Shown here piece after piece: positions 17,759-26,251 of a stretch of DNA of 64,000 nucleotides (position 1 is the first letter of the stretch; each line of letters opens with the position of its first letter). The translations under genes and the position numbers were made by a program. Source of the stretch: Undibacterium pigrum (GTDB taxonomy: Bacteria > Pseudomonadota > Gammaproteobacteria > Burkholderiales > Burkholderiaceae_D); the NCBI RefSeq assembly GCF_003201815.1, contig NZ_QJKB01000014.1, positions 1 to 64,000 on the forward strand, in the 5' to 3' direction. The notes below the pieces were generated by a model. It had not been told where the DNA came from, did not search any database, and saw nothing but the letters and a program-made list of their open reading frames with translations.

Positions 17759-18574
17759 TCAGTATCTCGGCCCTTCATAGCGCATCTCACGCGCCAGCTT
17801 GTTGCCTACATGCCGGGAAAAAATTTGCTCCAGCGTGCCATCGTCGGCCATGCTGTAGATGGCTTTCTTCATCAGGTCACGGCGGGTTTTGCTGATGCGT
17901 TCTCTGGAAATGATGAGTCCATGTACGATGCTGTCTTGCGGTGCCCAGTCCAGCAGCTGGATTTGCTTGTTGATGTCTTCTTTTTTTAGCAGGGGTTCCC
18001 ATACCGTGGGCAGGACCATGATCGCGTCTACGCGTTTTGCCAGGAACAGGCGTAAGAGGCTGTCAAAGTCGGATGCCTCATGTACCCGTTTTTGTCCCCA
18101 TAATTTGTCTACCCATTCGTCAAATTGAGGGCCATGTTTAAAGCTCTTGATGATACCGACTTTTAAATTGGCGTCTGCCAGAAAACCTGCCATGCTCAGG
18201 CCGTGCGCTGGCATGTCGCGATGTAGCAAGACATAATTTCTGGTAGAAAAGTAGGGGATGAATTCAGCAAACTTCTCCCGCTCAGGTGTAGGTATGCCAG
18301 AGACTGACATGTCCAGGGTGTTGTTCTTCAATTGCGCCCAGATGCGTACCCGCGATTCCAGCACAGTCTCAAATTTGCAACCACTGCGCTTCGATACTTC
18401 TTCGACTACGTCCTTGTCTATGCCTGCATAACTACCATCGGCATGATGGTAATACAGGGCGCCCAGTTCATAGTAAGCCAGCTGTATGCTGCCGCAGCCC
18501 GAATTGAACTCTGCGGCAAGGGCAGGGATACTGTGCAATCCCAGTATCAAGAATACAAGTGCAATGAGCTTCAT
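17759..18574 (-). CDS. Amino-acid-type periplasmic solute-binding protein (family 3), orphan
   Basis: 271 residues. The signal peptide (MKLIALVFLILGLHSIPALA) is followed by the two-lobe family 3 fold: GSYAGIDKDVVEEVSKRSGC, LDMSVSGIPTPEREKFAEF (substrate-pocket segment) and a C-terminal lobe with LLRLFLAKRVDAIMV. Start at 18574 because GGGAG is 7 nt upstream; the longer frame to 18631 adds a charged stretch before the signal. No permease or ATPase gene is adjacent. Some orphan family 3 proteins of this kind act as sensors or in redox, so the ligand remains open. Confidence 0.85.
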   Translation of the reverse strand: MKLIALVFLILGLHSIPALAAEFNSGCGSIQLAYYELGALYYHHADGSYAGIDKDVVEEVSKRSGCKFETVLESRVRIWAQLKNNTLDMSVSGIPTPEREKFAEFIPYFSTRNYVLLHRDMPAHGLSMAGFLADANLKVGIIKSFKHGPQFDEWVDKLWGQKRVHEASDFDSLLRLFLAKRVDAIMVLPTVWEPLLKKEDINKQIQLLDWAPQDSIVHGLIISRERISKTRRDLMKKAIYSMADDGTLEQIFSRHVGNKLAREMRYEGPRY

Positions 18575-18769
18575 CTGCGCACTCCCGGACCATCTTTTCT
18601 TTAGCCTAGTGTCAGAAAGCATCTTGCGCAATAGTCGAAACGATAAGACTGCTTGCGAGGCATTGCGCTGACGTGCGCTTGCCCCACATTTTTTTGTCAG
18701 CGCCAGCCTGTTTTTCTGAAGTAGTCAGTTATTGCCCTCTGGCATATGGGTTTGCTGGGCAATGATGTT

Positions 18770-18799
18770 GAAGACTTTGCCTGTCAGAGCAAAGTCTTC
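18770..18799. promoter_or_regulatory. Perfect 11-bp inverted repeat in a gene-free stretch
   Basis: GAAGACTTTGC (18770-18780) and GCAAAGTCTTC (18789-18799) pair perfectly around an 8-nt loop. No T-run on either side. It lies between the start of a binding-protein gene and the stop of the next minus-strand gene (gap 18575-18879), where nothing else was found; it may end or attenuate transcription from the gene at 18880-19719. Confidence 0.4.
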
Positions 18800-18879
18800 A
18801 GGTATTGCTAACAATTGTAAATTGGAGGCGAAACTGTGGTGGCAGTAAATCATCTCAGGCTTGCGGTATTAGCCTTCCA

Positions 18880-19719
18880 TCAAAGCCGCAGAGCGGGATG
18901 CGTGCTTGGCCTTAATTCTTCATGGTAATTGGGGGCACGGGTTTGCATGGTTTGCGAATTGCCCAGGACGGTGGTGGTGGTCAGTGCGGGCTTGTCGCTA
19001 CCCCAGCAAGCCAGGGCAGAATTGCGGTTGCCATGCAGGTCGATGATGATGCGTCTGGCAAGATGTTCAGGCAATTCCTTTGAGGGCGCAGCAGGCCTGG
19101 TCTTGGGCGGCACGACGATGGCGTCGCCAGGTGCGATCCACAAATCAGCCAGCGATATTTCCTGCACATAGGGTCGCCAGCGTGCCACGCTGATGACCAG
19201 GGGGCGGTCGTCCTGAGAGAAAAACACATGGGGGAAGTCATGGAATTCCAGGTCAGTGGGATTGTGTGTCAGTAACTCGCGCCGCCTGCGCTGGCCTATG
19301 TAGGGCGACTGGTGGCCCGCCCATTTACCATAGGTGTACTGGGCCATGATCATGCCCTCATATTCAAAGCGCAGGCACTCACCGCTTTTCAGCAAAGTCA
19401 TGCCAAAGGCTTGTACGCTTTCCCTGGTCGCTGCGATGGCCTCGTAATGAACTTCATCTGACTTGAAATCAAACTCGGTAATCTGATAAGGGTGGCCATC
19501 GTTGGGGATGGTCTTGGGCTGGTGACTGATGCCCTTGTATTTGACACCCCTGTCCAGGTCAGGATTGTCTTTGGCTATGCTGATCTCAGTGCCGAATACC
19601 TTGCGCAATTGCCTGCCATGACCATGGTCATTGTATAAAAATGGATATTCCCTGGGCAGCAGGTCAATATAGGGGCCATCTTCAATAAAGACAGGTGCGT
19701 CAAAGGCTTCGTTGCTCAC
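18880..19719 (-). CDS. Hypothetical protein, cytosolic, about 279 residues
   Basis: 279 residues, no signal peptide or membrane span. It is rich in aromatic and charged residues (DGPYIDLLPREYPFLYNDHG, HVFFSQDDRPLVISVARWRP), beta-rich in the middle and ends in a polar tail. I do not recognise a family. The residue pattern suggests a soluble single-domain protein, not an enzyme with a known motif. It lies alone, minus strand, downstream of the SDR gene with about 115 bp between. Confidence 0.7.
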   Translation of the reverse strand: MSNEAFDAPVFIEDGPYIDLLPREYPFLYNDHGHGRQLRKVFGTEISIAKDNPDLDRGVKYKGISHQPKTIPNDGHPYQITEFDFKSDEVHYEAIAATRESVQAFGMTLLKSGECLRFEYEGMIMAQYTYGKWAGHQSPYIGQRRRRELLTHNPTDLEFHDFPHVFFSQDDRPLVISVARWRPYVQEISLADLWIAPGDAIVVPPKTRPAAPSKELPEHLARRIIIDLHGNRNSALACWGSDKPALTTTTVLGNSQTMQTRAPNYHEELRPSTHPALRL

Positions 19720-19833
19720 GGTGGGTACTCCTCAGTTAGCATGCACTCAATTAGCACGTATCCCATGCTGGTTTGTCATGCTAACTGCTTGCGCGTACTT
19801 TGTGTAATTTTTTGATAATTATTTGCTTGCGCA

Positions 19834-20433
19834 TCAACGCACGGTATAGACCTGCCCGGTCTGTGCACCTTCCACACTCTTTGCATAGGCCAGACCCACG
19901 CGCTTGGCGGAAACAGCTTCAAATCCAGGGAAAAAACTGCCCAGAGCCGCAACCGATGCTTCCAGCAAGCCAGGGCTGACGACATTGATACGCAAGCCGC
20001 GTGGCAGCTCGATTGCTGCGCCACGCACAAAACCTTCCAGCGCACCGTTGACCATGGCGGCGCTGACACCTGAGCGTATCGGCACCTCGCCAACTATGCC
20101 GCTGGTCAGGGTAATCGAGCCACCATCATGCAGATAGGCCTGGGCAATTTGCGCGACATTGACTTGCCCCATGAGTTTGCTATTGAGGCCGATATGAAAA
20201 TGCTGCTCTTCTATTTCATTGAGTGGGGCAAAGTGCACACTGCCTGCGGCAACGACTACTCCGTCGACCTTGCCAGTGCGTGCAAACAGGGCGCGTATTT
20301 GCGCGCTGTCGCTGATATCAAGCTGGATATCACCGCTGGCTTTGCCGACGCGGATAAGCTCATGGCGTGCACCCAGTTCATTGCTGATGGCGCTGCCTAC
20401 TGTGCCGTTGGCACCGATGATGATAAGTTTCAT
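19834..20433 (-). CDS. Short-chain dehydrogenase-like protein
   Basis: 199 residues from the ATG at 20433, which has GGAGGG 4 nt upstream. A longer frame to 20622 reads through an inverted-repeat element and is rejected. Rossmann motif GANGTVGSAI at the N-terminus, then VDGVVVAAGSVHF (the NAG-like region) and SITLTSGI with a candidate Ser. The YxxxK pair of classical SDRs is missing: the equivalent position reads SGVSAAMVNGALEGF. This matches the short atypical SDR group where Tyr is replaced, so catalytic activity is doubtful. Divergent from a LysR regulator, which probably controls it. Confidence 0.88.
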   Translation of the reverse strand: MKLIIIGANGTVGSAISNELGARHELIRVGKASGDIQLDISDSAQIRALFARTGKVDGVVVAAGSVHFAPLNEIEEQHFHIGLNSKLMGQVNVAQIAQAYLHDGGSITLTSGIVGEVPIRSGVSAAMVNGALEGFVRGAAIELPRGLRINVVSPGLLEASVAALGSFFPGFEAVSAKRVGLAYAKSVEGAQTGQVYTVR

Positions 20434-20446
20434 TTTCCCTCCGGTT

Positions 20447-20636
20447 GGACTTACGCAAAACCGCCCCAGCTGCGTTGTAGCTCCAGCATGTAGCAAATTC
20501 GGTACTAAAGTACTGTCTTCGTCGCTACGGTGCAGTCGGGGTTTCAGACAATATATTGTCTGCCGACGTAACGAACCTCCCTTTACGGGAGGTTCCCCAA
20601 AGCGAGAGCCTTGCTGGGACAATTTTGCGTAAGTCC
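20447..20636. mobile_element. MITE-like inverted-repeat element, about 190 bp
   Basis: GGACTTACGCAAAA (20447-20460) and its exact complement TTTTGCGTAAGTCC (20623-20636) bound the element, with looser complementarity inside (CCCCAGC against GCTGGGAC). Internal structures: an 18-bp palindrome CAGACAATATATTGTCTG (20546-20563) and a 9-bp hairpin GAACCTCCC / GGGAGGTTC (20574-20596). No transposase gene fits inside. No clear target duplication was seen. It sits in the space between the divergent SDR and LysR genes. Confidence 0.7.
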
Positions 20637-20766
20637 TGTGGCTTTGTTAGGTTATTTTAAGGGCATACATATGCCCTGGAATTAAGTATCATCCAATTTC
20701 CAATATAGATAAATATCCAGAAAATACATATATTGCTAAGTATTGGTTAGTAATGGAGGTAGGTGC

Positions 20767-21651
20767 ATGGATAAATTACGCAGCATGGAGGTGTTTGTCG
20801 CCGTGGTGGATGCGGGCAGTTTTACTGCTGCTGCAGCACAGTGCGAGATATCGCCTGTCATGGTAGGCAAGCACATACAGTTTCTTGAAAAACTGCTGGG
20901 CGCACGCCTGCTGACACGCACTACGCGGCGGCAAAGCCTTACTGAGCTGGGTGTGCAATATGCCGAGCAATGCAAGGCCATCCTGAGCCAGATCAGTGAG
21001 GCAGAATCCGGTGCTGCCAGAATGCGAGGCGGTGCCCGAGGCGTGCTGAAGATCACTTCACCGGTGACCTTTGGCAGTGAAATGCTGGCCCCGGCCATGG
21101 TCGATTATCTGGCAACTTACCCTGAAATGCGCGCCGACCTGCATATGAACGACAGGCTGGTCGATGTGGTCGAAGATGGTTTCGATGCCGCCATACGCAT
21201 AGGCCAGCTGGAAGACTCTACCCTGGTTGCCCGCCCGTTGCGGCCCTATAGCATGATGATCTGCGCTGCCCCTGCTTACCTGAAGCGCAGGGGAATACCC
21301 CGCACACCGGCAGATTTGACTGCACACGAATGCCTGGATTTTTTACACTGGAACAGGCATGTGCGCTGGCGCCTGACAAAAGAAACTGAGGAGGCTACAG
21401 AAATTCCGGTCAGCCGTTTGCGTTCAAATAACGGTCAGGCCTTGAAGAGTGCTGCCGTGGCTGGCTTTGGCATCGTCATGCAATCTGAATTGCTGCTTGC
21501 CAGCGAGGTTGCCGCTGGCAGGCTGGTGCCACTGATGGAAGACTATGTACCCGCACCGCGGCCCATGCATTTACTCTACCCGCGCGACAGGCAACCTACA
21601 CCCAAGCTATCTACTTTCATAGATTTTATGCTGGGCAGGTTTGGTTTGTAG
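20767..21651 (+). CDS. LysR family transcriptional regulator
   Basis: 294 residues. N-terminal HTH (MDKLRSMEVFVAVVDAGSFT, then QFLEKLLGARLLTRTTRRQSL) and a substrate-binding domain typical of the CrgA/DsdC-like group (RGVLKITSPVTFGSEMLAP, then YPEMRADLHMNDRLVDVVEDG and GFDAAIRIGQL). The start at 20767 has a perfect GGAGGT 6 nt upstream; the TTG start upstream is rejected. Divergent to the SDR gene with a MITE-like element between, so it is presumably that gene's regulator, with its effector unknown. Confidence 0.93.
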   Translation: MDKLRSMEVFVAVVDAGSFTAAAAQCEISPVMVGKHIQFLEKLLGARLLTRTTRRQSLTELGVQYAEQCKAILSQISEAESGAARMRGGARGVLKITSPVTFGSEMLAPAMVDYLATYPEMRADLHMNDRLVDVVEDGFDAAIRIGQLEDSTLVARPLRPYSMMICAAPAYLKRRGIPRTPADLTAHECLDFLHWNRHVRWRLTKETEEATEIPVSRLRSNNGQALKSAAVAGFGIVMQSELLLASEVAAGRLVPLMEDYVPAPRPMHLLYPRDRQPTPKLSTFIDFMLGRFGL

Positions 21652-21697
21652 TGCGGACATGACAATCTCAATAGTGAGGAGGGTTTTCATGAGGGAC

Positions 21698-22318
21698 TTA
21701 TCCGACCTGAGGCGCTTTCTTTCCAGATATTAGGATGATGGCGAGACTGATGAGTAAGCCCGCAACAAAACCATATAAATGCCCGGCCTTGATCCCCGCA
21801 ATGGCATGCACGTCCAGCGCCACCTGTATGGCGACGATCATGCCAGCAAACCATGTCAGCTTGCTACGTGGCAGCAAGATAAAGGTCGCCGCGCATAAAG
21901 CCATCAGGGCTTGCGATGCGCCATCAGTCACCAGGGCAGGGTAGGCCCAGACGCTGGCAGCCTGGCCCGCGAGACCACCAGGTAGATAGACGGACAAAAG
22001 TAGCAGACTGCCCCGCGCATTTTCCAGCGAGCTGGCCAGTATCAGTATGCACATGGCATTGAACAACATGTGCAGGAAATGCACATGCAAGAATTGCGAG
22101 ACCAGCAGGCGCCACCATTCATGGGTGACGAACAGTTCACCAGTTGCTGCACCCAGTTGCGGCAGGGACAATGATCTTTGTGAAGCAAACAATGGCTTCC
22201 CAAAATACAGGGCAGAGACTATCCAGCCTGACAGTATCAGGATGAAGATCGCAATCGACATTGGTGATCTGAAGAGAATATTCTTATGATGCATCTTGAT
22301 GAAATAGCATGTTTGCAT
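21698..22318 (-). CDS. Rhomboid family intramembrane serine protease
   Basis: 206 residues with about six membrane spans. The catalytic dyad is visible: Ser135 in the GASQ motif (GxSx in helix 4) and His180 in GHLYGFVAG (helix 6); the HxxxN motif at HMLFN (83-87) matches helix 2. The L1-loop segment THEWWRLLVSQFLHV also fits. Both catalytic residues are present, so it is probably active against transmembrane substrates. The divergent arrangement with soxC shares a 230-bp control region containing a strong palindrome. Start at 22318; internal ATGs 24 and 57 bp downstream are alternatives. Confidence 0.9.
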   Translation of the reverse strand: MQTCYFIKMHHKNILFRSPMSIAIFILILSGWIVSALYFGKPLFASQRSLSLPQLGAATGELFVTHEWWRLLVSQFLHVHFLHMLFNAMCILILASSLENARGSLLLLSVYLPGGLAGQAASVWAYPALVTDGASQALMALCAATFILLPRSKLTWFAGMIVAIQVALDVHAIAGIKAGHLYGFVAGLLISLAIILISGKKAPQVG

Positions 22319-22416
22319 AAATGCCAGAATCTATCATGAAGAGATTGTTGCAGCAGTTTTTTTTGCATTGCACAAAAGAAAGTATTTGCTTTTTCTGTTT
22401 CCTTATTTGATTATAT

Positions 22417-22438
22417 GCGCAAATAGTATTATTTGCGC
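22417..22438. promoter_or_regulatory. Palindrome upstream of soxC
   Basis: GCGCAAATA (22417-22425), a 4-nt spacer and TATTTGCGC (22430-22438) form a perfect 9-bp inverted repeat. A lone TATTTGC half-like site lies about 35 bp upstream. It is about 115 bp before the soxC start, in the space shared with the rhomboid gene. It has the form of a dimer operator; ArsR-type SoxR repressors control sox genes in other bacteria, but no such gene is in this window. Confidence 0.55.
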
Positions 22439-22551
22439 CTGATCAAAGACAGATCAGTAAAATTGTGTTCAGGGCATAAACTGCAGCTTCAGGCGGTAAT
22501 AGCACGCTGGCACAGGAAGAACCTAGTATCTCATTGGAAAGTTTCAGTCTC

Positions 22552-23916
22552 ATGTCTATGCAGATTAAAAAGTCCGGTCTTTTGCGTCGCGCTCCCGAGA
22601 ATTTTCTGGATGCGCCCTTGCGCCAGGCGATTACCGAGCAAGGCTTGAATGATGAGCGGCGAGGTTTCCTCCGCAAGAGCTTTGCTGCCGCAAGCGCCGC
22701 ATTGGTATCAGGTGTGGCAATGGCCAGGCCGGGCACTGCGCCAGAAGGCGATGGCGATCCGCTGATACTGAATGTGCAGGATCATGCCAAGACCCTGGGT
22801 AACCCGGTTGTCATGCAGGGCTATGGCCAGCCTTCAAAATTTGAAGCCAATCTGCAACGCCGCCAGTCCCCTGGTCTGACGCGCGTGCCCCAGGCTTCTG
22901 TCTCATTTGCGCCCTTGCAGGGCTTCTTTGGCATCATCACTCCCAGTGGCCTGCATTTTGAGCGTCACCATCAGGGCTGGATAGACATAGACCCGCAACA
23001 ACACCGCTTCATGATCAATGGCCTGGTGCGCGAAGCCAAGGTCTATACCATGGATGACCTCATGCGCTTGCCGTCGGTATCGCGCATGCATTTCATAGAA
23101 TGCGGCGCCAATAGCGCGACTGAATGGGGCAACGTTGCCGTACCGACGGTGCAATACACTCATGGCATGCTGAGCTGTTGCGAATTCACTGGTGTACCCC
23201 TGTCCGTCTTGCTTGACGATTGCGGCATAGACCGCAAGAAAGCCAAATTTGTGCTGGCTGAAGGCGGCGACGGTTCTGCCATGACACGCACGATAGACAT
23301 TGCCCGCGCCATGGATGATGTCATCGTTGCTTATGGCATGAACGGCGAAATGCTGCGGCCAGAAAATGGCTACCCCCTGCGCCTGGTCGTGCCGGGAGTG
23401 CAGGGCGTGTCCTGGGTCAAATGGTTGCGCCGTATCGAAGTCGGTGACCAGCCCTGGGCAGCCAAGGATGAAGCCATTCATTACATCGATCTGCAGCCAG
23501 ATGGCTTGCACAGACAATATACCTCGGTGCAGGAATGCAAGTCCGTCATCACCACACCCTCAGGCGGGCAAATGTTGCTGGAAAAAGGTTTTCACAATAT
23601 CACCGGCCTGGCATGGTCGGGCCGTGGCAAGGTCAAGCGTGTCGATGTTTCTGCCGACGGTGGTCGCAACTGGCGCACAGCCAGGCTGGAAGGCCCGGTC
23701 CTGGGCAAATGCCTGACCCGCTTCAACATAGACTGGAACTGGGATGGCGGGCCAGCGATCTTGCAATCGCGCGCCATGGATGACACTGGCTATGTACAGC
23801 CCAAAATCAATCAACTGCGCGAAGTGCGTGGCACCCGCTCGATTTATCACAATAATGCCATCCAGTCCTGGAGCATCAATGAAGACGGCGAGGTCAGCAA
23901 TGTCCAGGTTGCCTAG
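22552..23916 (+). CDS. soxC: Sulfite dehydrogenase SoxC, molybdopterin subunit
   Basis: 454 residues. A Tat signal near residues 36-60 (RRGFLRKSF then Ala-rich stretch ending AMARP) precedes the sulfite oxidase-like molybdopterin domain: HRFMINGLVREAKVYTMDDLMRL-type start, the Mo-ligating Cys in HFIECGANS, TEWGNVAVPTVQYTHG, and the C-terminal dimerisation part (DWNWDGGPA). SoxC with the cytochrome SoxD forms Sox(CD)2, which oxidises the sulfane sulfur on SoxY. The stop lies 1 nt before the soxD start, so translation is coupled. First gene of the sox cluster. Confidence 0.95.
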   Translation: MSMQIKKSGLLRRAPENFLDAPLRQAITEQGLNDERRGFLRKSFAAASAALVSGVAMARPGTAPEGDGDPLILNVQDHAKTLGNPVVMQGYGQPSKFEANLQRRQSPGLTRVPQASVSFAPLQGFFGIITPSGLHFERHHQGWIDIDPQQHRFMINGLVREAKVYTMDDLMRLPSVSRMHFIECGANSATEWGNVAVPTVQYTHGMLSCCEFTGVPLSVLLDDCGIDRKKAKFVLAEGGDGSAMTRTIDIARAMDDVIVAYGMNGEMLRPENGYPLRLVVPGVQGVSWVKWLRRIEVGDQPWAAKDEAIHYIDLQPDGLHRQYTSVQECKSVITTPSGGQMLLEKGFHNITGLAWSGRGKVKRVDVSADGGRNWRTARLEGPVLGKCLTRFNIDWNWDGGPAILQSRAMDDTGYVQPKINQLREVRGTRSIYHNNAIQSWSINEDGEVSNVQVA

Positions 23917-23917
23917 T

Positions 23918-24931
23918 ATGAAAATGCTGACGAAAACTTTCGGCGCGCTGGTGCTGGTCACTACCAGCCTGGCCGCCAGTGCCGATAATCATCCAGGCAT
24001 AGGTCGCGCTGCCACGCCTAAGGAAGTGGCAGCATGGGATATCGATGTGCGCCCAGACTTCAGGGGTTTGCCAAAAGGGCGTGGCAGTGTAGACCAGGGT
24101 CAGCAAATCTGGGACGGCAAATGCGCCTCATGCCATGGCACTTTTGGTGAGTCGAATGAGGTATTTACCCCCATCGTGGGCGGCACCACCAAGGACGACA
24201 TCAAGAATGGCCGCGTGGCTGCATTGTCAGGCAATAGCCAGCCACAGCGTACCACCCTCATGAAAGTAGCGACAGTCTCTACCCTGTGGGACTACATCAA
24301 CCGCGCCATGCCCTGGAACGCACCCAAGACCCTGACCACGGATGAAGTGTATGCCGTCACGGCCTACATATTGAATATGGGCGGCATCGTTGCCGATGAT
24401 TTTGTCATGTCGGACGATAACATCGCCGAAGTACAAAAGCGCATGCCCAATCGCCTGGGCATGACAGAAAAACATGGCCTGTGGCAAACCAAAGGCAAGC
24501 CAGACGTAAAGAATGCCGCCTGCATGAAAGACTGCCTGAAAGAAGTCCAGATCACCTCAGAACTGCCAGGCTTTGCCCGCAGCGCCAATGGCAACCCGGC
24601 TGAACAAAACCGCATGGTGGGTGCCGTGCGTGGGGTGGACTTGAACAAGGCCACCGTAGTCAAGGTCAGACAGCCCGCCGCTGATGAAGGTTTGAAGCTG
24701 GCCAAGCAATACGCCTGCACCGCCTGTCACGGCATCAAGGATAAAGTGGTAGGCCCGGGCTTTGCCCAGATCGCTGAAAAATACAAGGGCGACGCCAATG
24801 CCGAAGCCAGTCTCAGCAAAAAAATCAAGCTGGGTGGCAGTGGTGCCTGGGGTGCTATCCCCATGCCACCGCAAGGCCATGTCAAGGATAGCGAAGTCAA
24901 GACCATGCTGGACTGGATCATGCGTCAGTGA
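23918..24931 (+). CDS. soxD: SoxD, c-type cytochrome subunit of sulfur dehydrogenase
   Basis: 337 residues. Signal peptide (MKMLTKTFGALVLVTTSLAASA) then two c-type haem domains: CASCHG near residue 70 and CTACHG near residue 267; a candidate axial Met lies in GAIPMPPQ near the C-terminus. An earlier in-frame start inside soxC would put an out-of-place stretch before the signal and is rejected. Partner of SoxC in the periplasm, passing electrons on. The linker between domains has a few Cys (NAACMKDCLKEVQ) as in other SoxD proteins. Confidence 0.95.
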   Translation: MKMLTKTFGALVLVTTSLAASADNHPGIGRAATPKEVAAWDIDVRPDFRGLPKGRGSVDQGQQIWDGKCASCHGTFGESNEVFTPIVGGTTKDDIKNGRVAALSGNSQPQRTTLMKVATVSTLWDYINRAMPWNAPKTLTTDEVYAVTAYILNMGGIVADDFVMSDDNIAEVQKRMPNRLGMTEKHGLWQTKGKPDVKNAACMKDCLKEVQITSELPGFARSANGNPAEQNRMVGAVRGVDLNKATVVKVRQPAADEGLKLAKQYACTACHGIKDKVVGPGFAQIAEKYKGDANAEASLSKKIKLGGSGAWGAIPMPPQGHVKDSEVKTMLDWIMRQ

Positions 24932-25107
24932 AATGAGTGACGCTGATGAAAGGGCAAGGAATTTTTCAGAATTGTCATAACGATAGAACGATTTCGCGTT
25001 AAGCTTATCAAACGATGTAAATACAGAAATAGCCATACCAGCAAAGTTACAGCACCGCTAAAGCTGCAAAGCAGCATCAGATTAATGCACCATTTCAGGA
25101 GACAGTA

Positions 25108-25596
25108 ATGAAGCAGGCAATCAAGAAGCATGATGACGGTCAGCAACGCCGTGATTTTTTGCGCATATCCACGGTATTTGGCCTGGCCTTTGCTGCCGGT
25201 TTGCTCAAACCATCTGATGTATTTGCTGCTGAATGGCAAGCCAAGGCTTTTGAAGCCAAGAGTTTGCCAGATGTATTTGCCGCGCTGGGCGCAGGCAGCC
25301 CGGCAGTCAGCGCCGACATCGTCATCAGCGCGCCAGACATTGCAGAAAACGGCGCAGTCGTCCCCGTCAGTGTCAGCAGCAAAGCCGCCAATACAGATTA
25401 CATCGCCATCCTGATAGAAAAAAACCCGAATGCCATGTCAGCGGCTTTCAATATCCCCGAAGGCACAGAAGCCTCAGTCAGCACCCGCGTCAAGGTAGGC
25501 GAAACTTCGAACGTGCATGCGCTGGTGAAAGCCGATGGCAAATGGCTGGTGGCTTCGAAAGAGATCAAGGTTACATTAGGCGGTTGCGGCGGTTAA
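25108..25596 (+). CDS. soxY: SoxY, sulfur carrier subunit
   Basis: 162 residues. Tat-type signal (QQRRDFLRISTVFGLAFAAG, cleavage near VFAAE), then the SoxY beta-sandwich and the C-terminal GGCGG swinging arm whose Cys carries the sulfur substrate. GGAG precedes the ATG by about 6 nt. It is separated from soxZ by a 281-bp repeat element, although SoxY and SoxZ form a heterodimer and are normally adjacent. About 175 bp also separate it from soxD. Confidence 0.96.
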   Translation: MKQAIKKHDDGQQRRDFLRISTVFGLAFAAGLLKPSDVFAAEWQAKAFEAKSLPDVFAALGAGSPAVSADIVISAPDIAENGAVVPVSVSSKAANTDYIAILIEKNPNAMSAAFNIPEGTEASVSTRVKVGETSNVHALVKADGKWLVASKEIKVTLGGCGG

Positions 25597-25599
25597 TTT

Positions 25600-25880
25600 T
25601 TAAAGACCTCTCAACACAGAGGCACAGAGACACAGAGGGGACACAGAGAAGTTCAAGAGAGACTTGGAGTTAATGTCGTGGAGTGTAGGTTGGGCCGAGC
25701 CTCGCTAGGCTACGATTCACCAGCCCAACACTTTGCCTCTCAAGAACGTAATACTTAATTTCAAGCTGAATGAAGTGCTAATAGCATGCAAGTTCCTGAT
25801 TATTAAGTTGAAATTTATATCTTTTTCCTCATGCTTTTCTCTGTGTCTCCGTGCCTCTGTGGTGAGCTTTTTGGTCTTAA
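25600..25880. repeat. Inverted-repeat element between soxY and soxZ
   Basis: The left end TTAAAGACC with CTCAACACAGAGGCACAGAG faces a right end whose complement reads TTAAGACC with CTCACCACAGAGGCACGGAG; the arms are about 35 bp, imperfect. Internal GTTGGGC / GCCCAAC arms near 25690 and 25725 add a stem. No gene fits inside. The CACAGAGGCACAGAGACACAGAG word is a familiar intergenic repeat in many bacteria. Elsewhere in this gap nothing is seen except the soxZ ribosome-binding site. Confidence 0.7.
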
Positions 25881-25927
25881 TCAAGTAATCTGGTATCTAT
25901 TTAAAATTAGCAAAAAAGGAAGACATC

Positions 25928-26239
25928 ATGGGCGATCCTATGCGTATTCGGGCGACGGTGGCAGGCGACGTCGTTGAGGTAAAAGTATTGATGCGTCACG
26001 ATATGGAAACAGGTCAGCGCAAAGACCTGGAGGGCAAGGTTGTGCCTGCACATTTCATCAAGAACTTGCAGGCAAAATGGAAAGACAAACTGGTGCTGGA
26101 TGCGCAGTTTGGTCCTTCTGTATCTAAAGATCCTTTCCTGTCCTTCAAATTCAAGGGCGGTGTCAAGGGAGATAAAGTGTCGGTGACCTGGACAGACAGC
26201 AAAGGTGACCAGCGTAGCGATGAAGCAGCCATAGCCTGA
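25928..26239 (+). CDS. soxZ: SoxZ, sulfur carrier complex subunit
   Basis: 103 residues, the usual length. No signal peptide, as expected: SoxZ is carried out by the Tat signal of SoxY. Family features: MRIRATVAGDVVEVKVLMRH, the HFIKNL stretch and the beta strand DPFLSFKFKGGVKGD. A-rich AAAAAGGA ribosome-binding site about 8 nt upstream. The next gene soxA starts 12 bp after the stop. Confidence 0.96.
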   Translation: MGDPMRIRATVAGDVVEVKVLMRHDMETGQRKDLEGKVVPAHFIKNLQAKWKDKLVLDAQFGPSVSKDPFLSFKFKGGVKGDKVSVTWTDSKGDQRSDEAAIA

Positions 26240-26251
26240 TAAGGAAAACCC

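Noticed and set aside
20434..20622. A longer SDR protein starting at 20622
   Set aside because: The extra 63 residues would be translated from the MITE-like element; the internal ATG at 20433 has a strong GGAGGG site and begins the family consensus.
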